NCBI GenBank assembly: GCA_961205875.1
Contig: OY540813.1
Span: forward strand, 6,357,001-6,421,000
Source: Sialis fuliginosa
Lineage: Eukaryota > Arthropoda > Insecta > Megaloptera > Sialidae
Direction of reading: 5' to 3'
DNA: 64,000 nucleotides
This document shows positions 26,801 through 41,800 of the stretch, in pieces (positions within the stretch are counted from its first letter, which is position 1; every line of letters starts with the position of its first letter). Below the pieces are notes generated by a model. It searched no databases. It saw nothing but the letters and a program-made list of their open reading frames with translations, and had not been told where the DNA came from. Both the position numbers and the translations under genes were made by a program.

Positions 26801-29800
26801 AAAGAGTGGTTAATGAAATAAAAAAACATATTCCCTTATTAATTTACTGAGTAAATTGAAGATATATCCGCGTGATTGGCATAATTATCTCAGAATTAAT
26901 AAAGAAACTTATTTGAATCTTTTTTCACCTTTAATTAAAAAGTATACGATCATGAGAGAAGCTATAACCCCCCACGAAAGATTTACAGTAACCTGTAGAG
27001 CTCACTTACGACTGACGTTTGCTTGTACAAACTTGCACGTTCTTAATACACACGTTCAGTTTCGCTTGTGCAAGCGTGGCTTGCTAAGCTTGTCAAACTT
27101 ACATGATTTAAAATCAATCCATCTTCAGGCGGCTTGTACAATTAAAATGATTGCGCACCTTTTGCTGTGTTTAGACCGAAAAAACAAAACAGGAACATCA
27201 TGTCTTTTTGACAAAAGTGCAATAAACCCTATGTATTTTTAAATACGAAGTGTTTAAGAGACAGAGATACAGACAAAATTGGTTATATTGCATTTGCATG
27301 AAAGACAACGTTATTGTAATTGTAATATATTTATTGATATACTTTTATTTATTACGTTTAAAAGTGAACGGAGTAGTTAATCGTATTGACTTATGAACAT
27401 GTAAATGGTTGATTCAAACGCTGATGCAGTGAATGAGCGTCAGTCGCCACACGGTCTGTTTGTAATTTGCTACTGGCGCTGTTTGTTAGCCGACCGCGTC
27501 TTTCACTCCCTGAGTAATTGGTTCCTGTAATTAGAGACTATTTTTGAAGTATGTATTACCAAGAACATGAAATGCTGTTGATACATACTCAAGTGTTTGA
27601 GTTATGTGCGATGGTTTTTGTGTTCAATTAAGACTTCGGTTATTTTTTAATCTTGTTCTGTAGTGGGGTAGATGTAATTTAATGAATGTTATTTAATAGT
27701 GTCTGGGATTTTAAATAGAAGCTATATATTTTTTATATTTCTCAAAAGTGCTTTTAGATATTATTCTTACTTTTAAACGGAACTGCATTGAATTAAATCA
27801 CCTCTTTATTTACGAGTACCTAAGTCAAAATTTAAAGAAAAATTATTTAAATTTATCCAATTCATGTTTTTTAAAGTTGGTCATTTTAACAAAGTAATCA
27901 TTCCATATAATAGGTACAAATAACTATGCTTATATCATAATATAATGAAATTAATTTTACATTTTATTATTAATATTTATTTTAATTACTTTTTTTCATA
28001 GAAATATTTAATCTACGCAGTATATCACTGACAATGTGGTAATGTAGACGTAATTAATAATAATGCTGTGTATTGTGGGAATTCTGAGAAACTTGTCAAC
28101 GCAAAATATATTTCCAAGAATTACGTAAAGCTATATAACAAATCTGTCTATCTATACATACATATAAAAAGAAATAAATCCTAAGTGATTGACTCATCAA
28201 CTCCCAGTGCAAACCCCTGAATTTAGAAACGAGAAATTTTAGGAGTGCATTTATTTTTATCGACTCCTAAAAGGGTATTAAATGGTTTTAATTTTGGTAC
28301 GAATTATAACGGCGAATTACAATTTCAGTAAAAATATTCTTCTACTTATTATCAAAACTAATATTATAAATGCGAAATTAACTCTGTCTGTTCATTACCT
28401 TTCCACGGTTTAACCGTTGAACCGATTTTGATTAAATTTGGTAGGGAGATAGCTTACTTTGTATCCGAAAAAATTAATTACATAAAAAAAACAAATTCCA
28501 CGCGGACGAAGTCGCGAGTAACAGCTAGTATTTTATAAATTATATAATTGTTCATATAAATGAAAACAATGCGAGCAAAGCCGCAGGTAGAAGTATGAAA
28601 ATGTAATAGATTCGCATATTATGATTTGTTATACTTTTAATATTTTGACTTATATATTTTTATTTAGTAAGATTTTTTTTTTCGTTCTTTGGCATACGAT
28701 CTTCATCTCTTATTAATATTATTCTGAGAATTGTATAACTGTGGTGTATCAGATCTGAAACAGAAACAAAAAATAAAGCTTGTTATTTTATCTTAACATA
28801 TTATTATATGTTCGTTTCCAGTTTCTTAACCAATTTGTCTATAAAGCAAGAAATTATTTTCGATGGGACGTTATAATGCAGAAAGACTCTGTCTGTGATT
28901 ATTTTATTTTCGTTCATTTTGTACTTTGTATGTACGAACGCGATTTTGATGCAAATATACATTTTGACTTTTTTCACCATGTTTGTCTGTAGATGCTGTG
29001 ACTTAAAAACGATAAGGTGACATTTTGTATTTAGTACTTATCTGTATAATAATAACAAATAAATTTTGAAATAAAGTACTAGCACCAGTTATGGCCGTTA
29101 TAAGAGCAAGGTTTACTGTTTTTGTGATTGACGGGCTTCTTTTTTGTAATTCTCATGATCTCATGCTACTAAACCAGTAATAAGTACGCAGTGATGGACA
29201 CTTGCTAATGATTACAAAATGATAAGTACTACGACACAAAAGATATAAAAAAAATCGTCAAATTTGAATCAATATAAAGCAAATGCTATTATAATATAAT
29301 AATTAATAAATAAATTATACTAACAATACATTTAAATATACACCATTTTGACACCTATTGGCCAATTGTCATCAAATCACGCTGTAAGGTAGTTAAATGT
29401 ATATAGAATAATATTCAGAAATAGCATTAATCAAATATCAACAAATATTTCTAATTCAGTACATTTAATTAAAAATAGTCATTACTGTAACAACATGTAT
29501 ATATGTAACAATTCATATGTAACAATTCTTTTATTTGTTAATTTAATTATGGGTCTATTAATTACTATTAAATAGTAAATTTTTAATAATTGTTTCGGCG
29601 AGACTTATAAATAAAGTTGATATCATCTCGTTCTCGATCTCGTTCCGAGAGGTACAGCTCTAACATACAAATATGGGACCCATGGCAAATTTTTTATTGA
29701 TTGAAAACTAAAAATAAAAGTTTCACCGCCATCTTGCTTTTATTTTAAATTATTATTTCTTCAATTTTCAGTTCACATACAACAGTTAATTTCTTTACAA

Positions 29801-32800
29801 TAATAACAGTAGGTATATTACTTACATTTACACAAAATATTGCTCGCCACTAATGTATCTTCCAAGAATACTTCGAATAAATGTTATGTTAGTTGTGTAT
29901 ATTTTTACCTTATTAGAATATTATATCACAAAACAATAATATTCCTTTCTGCATATCAACATCCAACATATTGTCGTTTTGTATCAATAATAATATTGAT
30001 CGTATTTCATAGAAATATTTTGTTCTGTTTATTCTTGGAAATGAAAATTATGTCTTCATTATATCTGCCATAAATGGACATAGTGAATGACAAACAAACA
30101 TAAAAATATATATCTCGTTCATGGCGTATATGTATATCTAACATGGGAATAACATCTGTAATTTCGTTTATTAATTTAATTAGCTATAGTATGCTAATTT
30201 TCTAAATGGAATAAACATAACATGTTCTGTTGTTACAATTTGCTTCTTTAATATTTTAATTTAATTAGTTTTTTAGTATCTATTTATTACATGAACGTAT
30301 AATGTTATAACCCGACATTCACTTTTATTGAAATTGGATGAAAATGTTTACTTTATTATATTAATTTGTAATGATTTCGTATTGTGGTTATCGCCAAAAA
30401 ATTACTTTGTTAGTATATAAATTAAATTAGTTTTCCTTTTTATCATGCCCGTTCTGGCTATAACCAAGTAAATATATATAAAGTAACTTATGACGATAAA
30501 ATATTTTATTTCGATAAGGATTAATGTTTTGCAGGTCATAAGTCCACGTAAACAAAACCCAAATATTTTTAATTTTCTTTGTAACAATTCTTTAATGCAT
30601 TATTTTGTTCAATATTGAATGGTTTAGGCAGCGTATTGCAAATTAGCGCGCCAACTTGATTTGCTATTATCGTCACTGCTTAGTTGTTATGTTACCTAAC
30701 GTAACAAAATATAGCCCATAACCTGGCCAGAGAACGTACCTATGAATTAAAAAAGAAACCACGTAAATCGGATAAGTGGTTCTCGAGTGATAAGCGCACT
30801 AACGGACAGACAGAGAGACGTTGAGATGTCCATACTTTAATTCCAATTGTAGAATCATGAATGAAACAATTATTTCATCAATTAAACGAAACAAAATATA
30901 ATTTCATTAACGAGCAAACAACTAAATTACACATTACAAAAAATTTAATAACTTTCATAAGGTACTCTGTTAAATTAATGTACACATTATATAATTTCCA
31001 TTTCACTAAATAAACATAATTTTACATAATATTAGACAAATAATTCAAGACTTTTAAGTGCAGTCATCTACGTATAGTAGTGTACAGTCACCTGCATTAA
31101 TGGTCTTGCAGTTTGTATTCATTTTCGTTTATCACAAACTTAGTAGGCTCCTCCGATTTGATTATTATAATATTTTAAATCATTTCTCCATGTATCAAAC
31201 AAAGAAAGATATTTTGAAATTCATTTGCTAGATAAAGAACTACTCTTCGTTTATAGTACTCATATATATTTGTGCAATTAAATTATTATGTAATCTATTG
31301 AAAATTGTATACGTAAATTTTGTGGCAATAAATATTTGATATTCCGAATTTTAGTATTTAAATATATTAAACTTGATAGAAAAAGATAACCGATGATGTT
31401 TGTCTTTAAATTTGGAATCTGTTGTAAGCGATTCTAGCCTTTAGGGTGCCAGACGAGTTCTGCAGGCGACTGTACAATACTGTACATCCCACATACAGTT
31501 CTTAGCTTCGTGGTTATTTGTATGAATTTATATATTATATTATATTAATTAAAGGTATATAAGAGAGCATTTTGTGGTGGGTCGGTAATGAAGCCGAATA
31601 TCACCATCCTACGCACACCCTGACTTATAGTTTGTGTGTGTGTGTGACGTCAGTAGACGTCGGCGGCCGCGGCGGCCACGCATATGTGCGACTAGTGCGC
31701 CACCATGCGTATAGACCGCCAATCGCCGGATTGACACACGCGCGACATCTTGCGACATATCCGCTGTACTGATACAAAGTTAAGTGTTGATGTAAACCGT
31801 TTACATTCACAATGTTTCGTGTTTTATAAATAGTTGAAAATTAAGCAATATTTAAGTTTTCTTGGTATGGGCGTAGTTTTTTCTTGACTAATGTTGTTTT
31901 GCGACGAAACATTGGTCAATAGAACGATCAAATCGACATGGCTTGTAACCAGAAGCCAAGATCCATAGTAGAAATATACGTAATATATTATAACAGGTTC
32001 TTCGATAGTTTTAATTAAAAAAGTAGCAACTTTTTATAAATTAATGCAGTTTATTTATTCAATATGAGTCAGTTTGACCTATAAACCGACTTTGGCAGAG
32101 AATTGTATTTTAAAAAAGGGCAATACCACAGTTCCACAAATTTACAATTTTTTTCATGAAATTACATTTAAAGAAAATCGCAGTATGTTTAATACTTCAA
32201 AGGTACTTGTAATACTTATAAATTCATTTAATATGGTTCAATGGTGGAATTATAGGCGATCAAAAAGTGAATAGGGTCTAATTGATCCAGATTGTACGCG
32301 ATGATCGAAAAAATAGGTGTGAAATCCGAGGGTTAATACACATCTTAATCTAACATTCAGTCTTACACTGTAGAAAAATAATCTAACCAAGATAACCAAG
32401 CTTCTTTTAAAGCAAACAATTATCCCACATTTTGTATTTTAATATTTCAGTTTTTTTAATAAATAAAAATTTTTGAACAAGACGTTAATTAAAAGTAAAG
32501 ATCTTGATCTCAATTAATGTATATTTAGTTTATGATATTTTCTTCTAAATCGAGTCTGTATTTGAACGCCATTTATTAATTATATATACCATTGACCAAT
32601 TTTAAAACAATTTCCGCTGATATCCATGCCGTAGTTTCGTAACAAATTGCCGATATGTTGAGCAATGTCCGGAACAGGACGTAATCATATTAAATTTATC
32701 ATTCAGTACAGCAATAATTCTCAGAATTTAATAATTTGTTGATACAAGGCAAAAAATAACATGCACTTGATTATTGCTTCTATTACGCACACACAAATGA

Positions 32801-35800
32801 ATTATTTAGTACAGTTTTAGTGTTACAAAATTGATTTAAATTTGCCACTAGTTATTTGTTTGTTTAAAATGTTAGCATGTGCTTAATTTAGATGTATTGG
32901 CCAATTTCCTGATCTATTGTAAGAAAGTGTAAATAAAATGATATATTTAGTATTGATTTTTTAATTAAGTAGATCAGTGATATCCAAACTTTTTTTATTG
33001 CGTACCCCCAAGACGAAAATAATTATAAGTTATACCCCCTATAATATAATATAATATAACACACATACTTTGAGTACCCCCTGGATCTTTGGAGATTACT
33101 GACGTATACAAAGGCCAGCAAATATTTTTAATAAATTAACTGTATTAAAGATAAAAATTTTATTTAATTTTGATCGCTTTCATGACCAGAAAGAAAAACT
33201 ACAACGATCTATAAAATTTTAGATAAATTGGAAATTTAATAGTCTTCATATTACCTATGTGAGGTTTCCCATTGTTTCAAAACTTTGAGATGACAAATAC
33301 GACTAAAAAATAATTTTGTAGGGTGTTAGAGGCTCTATAAACATTTATATTTATATATATTTATGATGTCAAATCTTATTAAAGTAATAAGCTCGTAAAA
33401 TTTGAACTGAATGTCAAATAATTCTTTGTTTATCCTATAATAACTTTATATTTGCATAATTATAGCAAATGGTAATCCAATAATAATCCTGAGTTAAAAA
33501 TATATTTTTTAAAAGTTTTTGGCGCTTTTTGAAGCGGGTAAATATTTAAAATATGTATAGTGACATAAAAATTATCACCATTTTATTTAACTATTTCCAT
33601 CTCTGAAATCTTCATAACCCAAATTTCCACTTCACCATTTAAAAATCGGATTGTATCGTTGGTATTATAGTATATGTAAATTTAATGTTTTTTTCTTATG
33701 TTTTCTCTTTCTTGTTTCTAGTTTATCGATGTGGGTATCGTAACAAGTATCGAAAGCAACCATAAACAATTAGAGGTAGCGCGTAAAGGCATGGAGGTGT
33801 GCATCAAGATAGACCCGATACCTGGGGAAGCGCCGAAAATGTTCGGGAGACATTTCGATGAAACTGATCTCCTTATTTCAAAGGTACGTACATTTATAAT
33901 TGTATGCTGTTAATATTTTTAACTATATATTTATTTTATTTAGTATCCATTTCTTTTTTTAAATTAAACGTATTGCCCAATTCTTAAAGATCGGAACTGT
34001 AGTTATAACAGATCGTCAACAGATGTCGTTAGCATCGTTTTATAATGCACTGGGACTTGATCGATGAGAGAATATATGTGCGTTTTTCTTAGATATGTCA
34101 TAGATTTTGTATAAAATGTAACGAAAATCATTTCCAAAACAATAAAACATATTTTAAGTTCATTTTATTTCTGGGATACTTTTCCAATTATCATCGAATC
34201 ACGATAGTAACGTTTTGGTTAGGTATATCTAGCAAAAATCTCAAATTTTGTTTATATTTCAACGAAATATTGTTTCACGTCTATAATTATCATATTTGTT
34301 AAGGATTTTCCGTAGAAAAACAGTATATAAAGTTTACGTTTAACGAGTTGGCAACACTGGCCGATATCCGGCGCGCGCGTCTATTTCTGTCGGGGGCCTC
34401 GCTTTGAAGTCGTCCGTCTGCACCCGCTGCTTGTTTTTGAAACGATGAAAGCAATCGCTTTCGTCAACGCGGTCTGTTAAAATCGCATCACATCCGCTTC
34501 TGTATTTACGGAAACCGTTTGCCCCCCTCTCACCCCCTCATCTAACCCCAAACCCGCCCGCCACTTCGGCCATCACTCGCTCGTCGCCCAGTCGTTAATA
34601 CGTGCACCTTATTTGTTTTTAAAATGTGTATTTATAATCCTGTGATAATAAAGTATATTATCAGTTCATTAGTTTATTTATCGGATGTGCTGCTTCACTG
34701 TTATTTGATTTATATTTTTGGAAAAACGGAAAAGTAAATTAACCGTTTTGTTTGATTTAAGAATCGGTAGTTATTTGTTTAGCTTTTATAATATACATTT
34801 ATAAAAATGTAGAAGCGCCATGAAATATTTAATTATCTAAGTTTAAGCTTCTTCTCCAAACAGGATTTCCTTTTAACATTAATAGCCGTTATTATAATGA
34901 ATTTGTTTGCGACAAAAACTTAACTAAACTCATTCTGCAAGATATCGAAGCGTTATGAATTTAGTTTCAAATTTAGAGCAGTGATAATTTTATAATAATG
35001 TAAAACTGCCATCCATTATATTGTGTACATTGATCACCATTGCTTTTAAACTACATGTTTTAAAGCATTGTCATTTAAATTTCATTTCATGAAGAAAAAG
35101 TTTAATCTAGACCAGGGGTCAGAAAACTGCGGCTCATTGTGTACGTACGAGCAGTTCTCCGAATATTTGCTATAATTGATTTCAAATGGAAACTTATATT
35201 TCTGTTTATAATACCAATAAACAACTTTTGTTTGATCAATATTTTATCAAACTTCAATATCAATACTTTTTAAATAATATTTTTATTTTTTTAAGAAATT
35301 TTTATAATATATTTTCTATAATTAATGTCCTATTCCTAGTTATCTAGATTCACCTTTCCAAAGCTGGCTAAAATCCCAACTCTCTCCCCTGTAAAGTCCC
35401 CTTGTCAGTACAGAGCCGTACTAATGAAAAAGCACTAGCTGGGGGCCTAGTGAGAGAAATTAAGGCCCTGAAGTAAAAGGAGATAGGGGTCTCAAACAGA
35501 TAGTTGGTTAACTTAAAAACTTTTTAGATTAGTGATGAAGAATAAAAAAAAGCTCTCACATTATTATGGTAACCTTTTCTTTTTTTCCAATGGTGTCTCA
35601 ATTTTTTTATACATCTTGCCTCAAAATGTGTAAGTACGACCCTGACAGCGTGTAAGATAAGAAATACTAAACTCAACAATTCAAATTTTGGATAAATTTT
35701 ATATCTAGGCAAGTGGGCTGTCAAAATGTAGATCTCAATTAGTAGAATATGACATTATTTTTATATTTTTTTTCTTACTAAAAAATGCAGCTGTAAGTGG

Positions 35801-38800
35801 CTCCAAACAGTCCACGTAGTACGTATTTCGGAACCCTTATGGCATACATCCGTGTATGTCTTGACTGAATTTTTTAAAGTAAAGATTAATTCAATATTGC
35901 ATCCATTCATACCTTATCCCCTAACTATTTAGCACAAGGCCCTACCCGTGTACACTCCACGGCATTAATTATTTCGCATTATAACCAGATGGTAAAACAT
36001 AATTCAGAATTATCCGAATCATCTTGAGCTCGTCGCCCCCATTCAGTAGACCGAACATATATCTATATTTGTTCTCATTCATAAAATATACCTATTCAAG
36101 GTATTGAGTTCTTTCACATGTACACTGTGCGCACAATTCCCCCCCTTTACGTCCCCTGTTTCTCTATTCATTGCTGCAACCCCGTAGCTGAAGCAGTAGC
36201 AGCAGCTTCAAGCTTCCTTCCTGAATGAGGTCACCTCTGCACAGTGCGTTCACACTGACTGGGGTCACGTGGTGTACGAATATGTGTGTATGCCTGTGTG
36301 CCCATGGAAAATGTTACCGAATGTAAAAATATCTTACTTTCAGTTTATCATACACATATGTATATTTATACTGATATGCATGTGTGTGTTTTAGTATTTA
36401 TTTTTGTCTGCAGGATGAATCGTTTTTTTATTTAGTGAAAAATAAATGTTTTACTTTTTGAATTGATTGAAATGATGTATGAATGGATTTTTTAAGTGGT
36501 CTTTTTCTACCCATATGCCGGTATAATTGTTTCATGATGTAATTAGTGGATTCTGTGTGCCAGCCGAGATAAGACTTTCCCCAATCTCCCTTTCTTTATG
36601 ACACGATTTCAACTTTATTTATATACTATAAGTATCATCGACTGTCACAATTTTAAGAGATTGTTAGTAATCCAGACCAGAAAAGTATGTATGTAATCTA
36701 TTATCTAATTTTGAATAATACGGAGAAGCTGATTTCTAAATTTATTCTATCACGTCAGAATTTTTTATTCGTTCGCGTCATATATAATATAATAATATGA
36801 ATATTAGGGTGTGTCAAAAAAATGAACATTCGTTCTTGTTACGAAATAATTAATTTATGACCTAAAATAAACCCTTGCCGAAGGATTACCTAGTAGTTCA
36901 ATTATAAGAAGTGCTGCAAAGTGGGGTCCTGTTTCCCATTTAAATAACAATTGGTATTACTGATTCATGATAACTGTTTTAAAAACATCATTTTGTTGAA
37001 GATAAAATTCTCTACAAAAGTGTCTACAAAGTCAACGTATCAAAAGACAAACATTTTATGTGATTTATTTGTTTAAATGAACCTCTTAAAAACTCTCACA
37101 ACTGAACTTTTCTATAAAAATAAGTTAGATGGTACTTTTGTAGGATATTTAATTCTCTATAAAAATAGTTCAGAGAGCTATAGGTGTAAATACAATGAGT
37201 TAAAATAGCAATATATTACCCTAGTACTGAGCTGTCGGAAAAGGAATGACCAAGCCGATAACTAACATTAGAACATAATTTTATTATCTACCAATTGACG
37301 CCCTTTTAAAATTTTCATCAGTTATCATGAATCAGTGATACCAACTTTAGTACTAAAGAATAAAATTTCCATGTTATTTAAATGGGAAACACTTTGTACG
37401 TATTTCTTCTGTAGCTTACTGTTTTTGTGTGGGAATTCTTGTGTATTTGAGACAAAACCAAATGTTTCCTATATATGTGCCTTAGTATTTACTTCTCTGT
37501 ATAAGTATAAACCAAATTTCTTCAAGCCAACAAAAAAACATGCATTATTCTTAAAGGAGCAGTAAAATCGATAACTTCATACATATAACTTATACAAGGT
37601 TCTTCACGGCTGATGCTGCATGCCCCTGTGACCCGATTACAGAGGGTGCATAGCGAATGTAACCGGTTACCATAACAACGGAGGGTGCGAGAATATATCT
37701 CGCGGAATTAGGTCAAATTGGGGACGCAGTAGTCGATACTCTCTCTCTGCAGAGACCGCTCTAATGTTTGTCTACCACCAGCCATTCATAAACTGTTGGT
37801 TCTACTGATTCAGGGCCCGCGATGATGGTGATACTGTTGTTGGTGTCTTTAATGTTTCATTCATTGCAGGGTTTCATTCAGAGGTGGAGGATTTTTTTTT
37901 TAATGAACAGGTTGGTTTGAAATTGTAATGGACGTGTAAGTGAATGGTCAGAATGGTAGTTCAAAAAAAAATCCTGTTTCTGTACCATTGTTTTGCTTCC
38001 TCGTAATATCGAAGATACGAGAAGCTTTGTGATCGTTTTAGAATGAGATAAAGAAATTGTTCTCCGATTTTAAAATTTAAAATTGATCATTCCGTTTCAG
38101 TGTCTGTCTGTCTGTGTGTCTGTCCCCTGAATCCTTGTCACACGTATAACTCATGAACCACTGAACCGATATTAATAAAACTTGGTTGGATGGTTGGGTC
38201 TGGCCTGAGGACGGTCCCATTTAATCAAAATCGTGTGGAAGGGGGAGGGGTGACATCCCAAAATATTTATTTTTTCAAGATATATTAAAACGACACATGT
38301 TACGTTTGTAGAGAATTTAATTTCCTATAATATAGGTCTACAGCGTTTGTTGGAAAATATTCCCTTATAAAGATTTATCTAAATTTGCTTTTAAAAACCG
38401 TGATTTGTTTTTTTAAATTGATATTTATTAAGTCGAACACGTTCATCTTTTTGATCAATTGTTAAAAAACGCGGTACCCCTTTTTCATATGTAAACATTT
38501 ATTAAGGATATAACCAGCACGTGTTAGCTAGCATACACACTTTCATTTTGCGGTCATACAACACAATCTCACGAATTTGTTTTCTGGAGTAACTGCCTCA
38601 TTTGGTTTTCCTGAACGTGGTGCATCATTTATGCTCGTAGGGTCACTACGGAACTTAGTAAACCAACATTTTATGGTTGAATTAGCTGGAGCAGATGTGC
38701 CGTAACACTTATTAAGCCATTCCTTTGTTTAGACGGTATTTTTCCCTATCAAAAAATAATGTTTAATCAATAATTAAAAAAATAACAAAAGTAACGTCAC

Positions 38801-41800
38801 TTCGAAGGCTATAACTTGAACAAGAGTACATGAAATATCATGAAATTTTGACAGTATTCTAGTTAAGGTTGGTACTCTAAGGGAAGCATAAGGATTTTTT
38901 ATTTATATCGCCATCTGTACGTCTTTTTAGTCTATGCAGTATATTAAGTGCGTAATTTTCTTTTTGTTCTTTCTGTAATAAAATATTTGTGACTGTTAAT
39001 TAATTATTAAAATCTCTGCTATAAATTATATCGAATTGAATGGAAAAGTCCAAAAAAATCAGCATAGAAATTTAAATAATTCTTGGTAGCTAATAAAGAT
39101 ATAAGTTTTACGAAATAAATAAAATAGATTTAATTACTTTATCATCCAAACGGGTTATTCCATTTCATTGAAAATTGTAGCAGAATGAAACCCCGGTGTT
39201 TATTTATTAACGTATTATTTTGGAATTGGGTCAAGCCAGTGAGAGACACAAAGAACGTCAATACTGCAGCAGAGGGTTACCGTGGTAACAGCCTGTGAAC
39301 CACCATTCAACCTAGTTACTGTTGGTTCGTATCCAGCTAGCAGATATGTGTGCTTCTCATTCATTAAACATTCATTCATATCATTGCTGTTATTTTATTG
39401 GTAGATAAAATTAAATTTTTTGATTAATTGTTATTTTGTTAATATGTAGAATTAGTGGTTATGTAAAATACTGGACCAAAATCTTAAAACTGGTATTTCC
39501 CCTCTTTTGTATTTATCAAGATGATATTAAGAAATATGGTGCGTTTGTATTTTTTTAAATTAATTAACCAAGTTAATGTACAGTGCTTTCTCATGCTAAA
39601 TTCACCAAAAGTAGTTAATTATTGAACAATTTAAATAAAAACCGATAAAATATTCAGAAGAATTGCCTGGCATTGGTTATCTATTTAATTTTTATACAAT
39701 TTTACTTAAAAATATTAGTTCGAAATTTATCTTAAGACACACCTGATTATTTTTTCGTATATTTTTTTTTATTGACAATTTAAATCTAAATCTTGTATGC
39801 AAACGTCAAAAAGAAACCAACAAATTGCCCATCCTTTATAATCTGTGACGAGATGAGACTCTCACTCTGTAAAAATTAAAGCTGGTCTCGTTTTGCAAAC
39901 ATAGATTTTATAATTAAAACCATAATAATAATCTCCAGAGCTATACAAAATGTTTTTTTTAATATTCACTACGCAGCGTAATATGAAACATTCATAAATA
40001 TTATTTTTAAAATATACTGTTTTTGGGGGATTGATGAATTCTCATGAACTCATATTATTAATAAAACAAGTACCTTTTTATTAAATCAATTTAATTACCG
40101 AAATCCGCAAACATACTTTTTTTTTAATTATAGCCTTTTATTTTGTTAATGTTTTTTCTCCAGTAATAGGCACCCAGTGACGGACTTTTGCTAATAATTA
40201 CAAAATGATAAGTAGGTACTTACTACAACTAAAAAGTTATAAAATAAAGAATCGTAAAATATGAAACAATGTAAAGTAGATACTTTGATAAAATAAAATG
40301 TCCACCATTCTGACGCCCATTCGACGATTGTCATCAAATTAGCTGTTTTAGTGTACTTATATAGATTATGATTCAGTAATGGCAGTAATCAAATATCAAC
40401 AAATAACTCTAATTTAGTACATTTAATTAAACAAGTGTTACACTGGGGTATTATCTAAGACTTGTGCCAGTACCTTATTTCATTCTATTCTGAAACTGAA
40501 ATTACAGCATGAAAAACGCTTATACGTTTTATTAAAAATCATTTGAAAATTCTAGTTAAAAATATTTAAATTCATGCAAAACACATCGTATTATCTAATC
40601 GCGTACAAAATCTAATAGCATGAGATCGAGTACAATGGGTATATGACGGAATCAGGTCAAACCGAGGACACGGCGGCAAAACGTCAATACTGCAGCGTTT
40701 AGAACCACGCTAGAGCTGCTACATCCTCTAGCAGGACACGGTGTCATTCACTGTGGTACACGTAGCCTTGTGTGTGGATTTCATTCATCAGAATGTCGCG
40801 TGTTTGCTAGAAACGTTTGGGTACATTTAGAGGTTATTTTTTGTTCGAAATTATGTGACATAATTGGATTTTACAAGTTGTAGATTAAACTATAGAAAAT
40901 GTATGGTTCATGCTCAGAATTGTAATGTGATATTTAACGTTATAAGCAAACTCTTGAATATTAATAGGATATTTTTGTTCCAACAAAAAATAAAACCTTT
41001 CAATTTATATTCTAATATTTGTTTATAAGTTTTCGCAATTTTATTTGAATGAGCTAAGGCTCGTCTTGTCAAAATTTAAGCTAAGCTTGTCTCGTACAAG
41101 TGACCGAGACGATTTTATTAAAATGCATAATTTATACATTAAAACATACTGGTACCAGTTATGGCCGCTATTAGAGCAAGGCTTACTGTTTTTGTGATTG
41201 ACGGACTTCTTTTTTGTAATTCTCATGAACTCATGTTACTAATAAAACAAGTAACACTTTATTTAATCAAAGTCCGCAAATATAGTTTGTTTTTCAAATT
41301 ATAGCTTTTTATTGTTTATGTTTTTTCTCCAGTAATGGATAAAGTAAAACTAGTAATGATCACGCAGTTATGGACACTTGCTAATGATTACAAAATGATA
41401 AGTACTACCACACAAAAGATATAAAAGAAAGAATCGTCAAATGTTGACATCTATTGGTCGATTGTCATCAAATCACGCTGTAAGACAGTTAAATGTATAT
41501 ATTTAGATTAATATTCAGAAATGGTAGTAATCAAATATCAACAAATATTTCTAATTCAGTACATTTAATTTAAAAAATGCCATTACTGGGGTCATATCCA
41601 AGATTAGTGCCAGTACCTTATGTATGTATTATAAAAAATATTATTTACATTTTAACATAAAGTCATTTATTGAAAAGTAATTGTACTTAGAAATGTACTT
41701 TTAATGTATTTTATAAAAGTACTTAAGTGGGTCGTTTCAAAATTTGTTGCAGATAAACCTAACCTAACTTGTCTCAGAAGATTTTTGTTAGTTACATTCA

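Larger units (their letters stand above)
19733..33721 (+). other. eIF5B intron 11 (14.0 kb)
   Basis: Long AT-rich intron with scattered repeats listed separately. I see no conserved coding exon. Stretches 20190-20980, 21840-24400, 25540-26590 and 32000-32960 contain only unassigned AT-rich sequence, with short open frames that show no recognisable domain. Confidence 0.55.
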
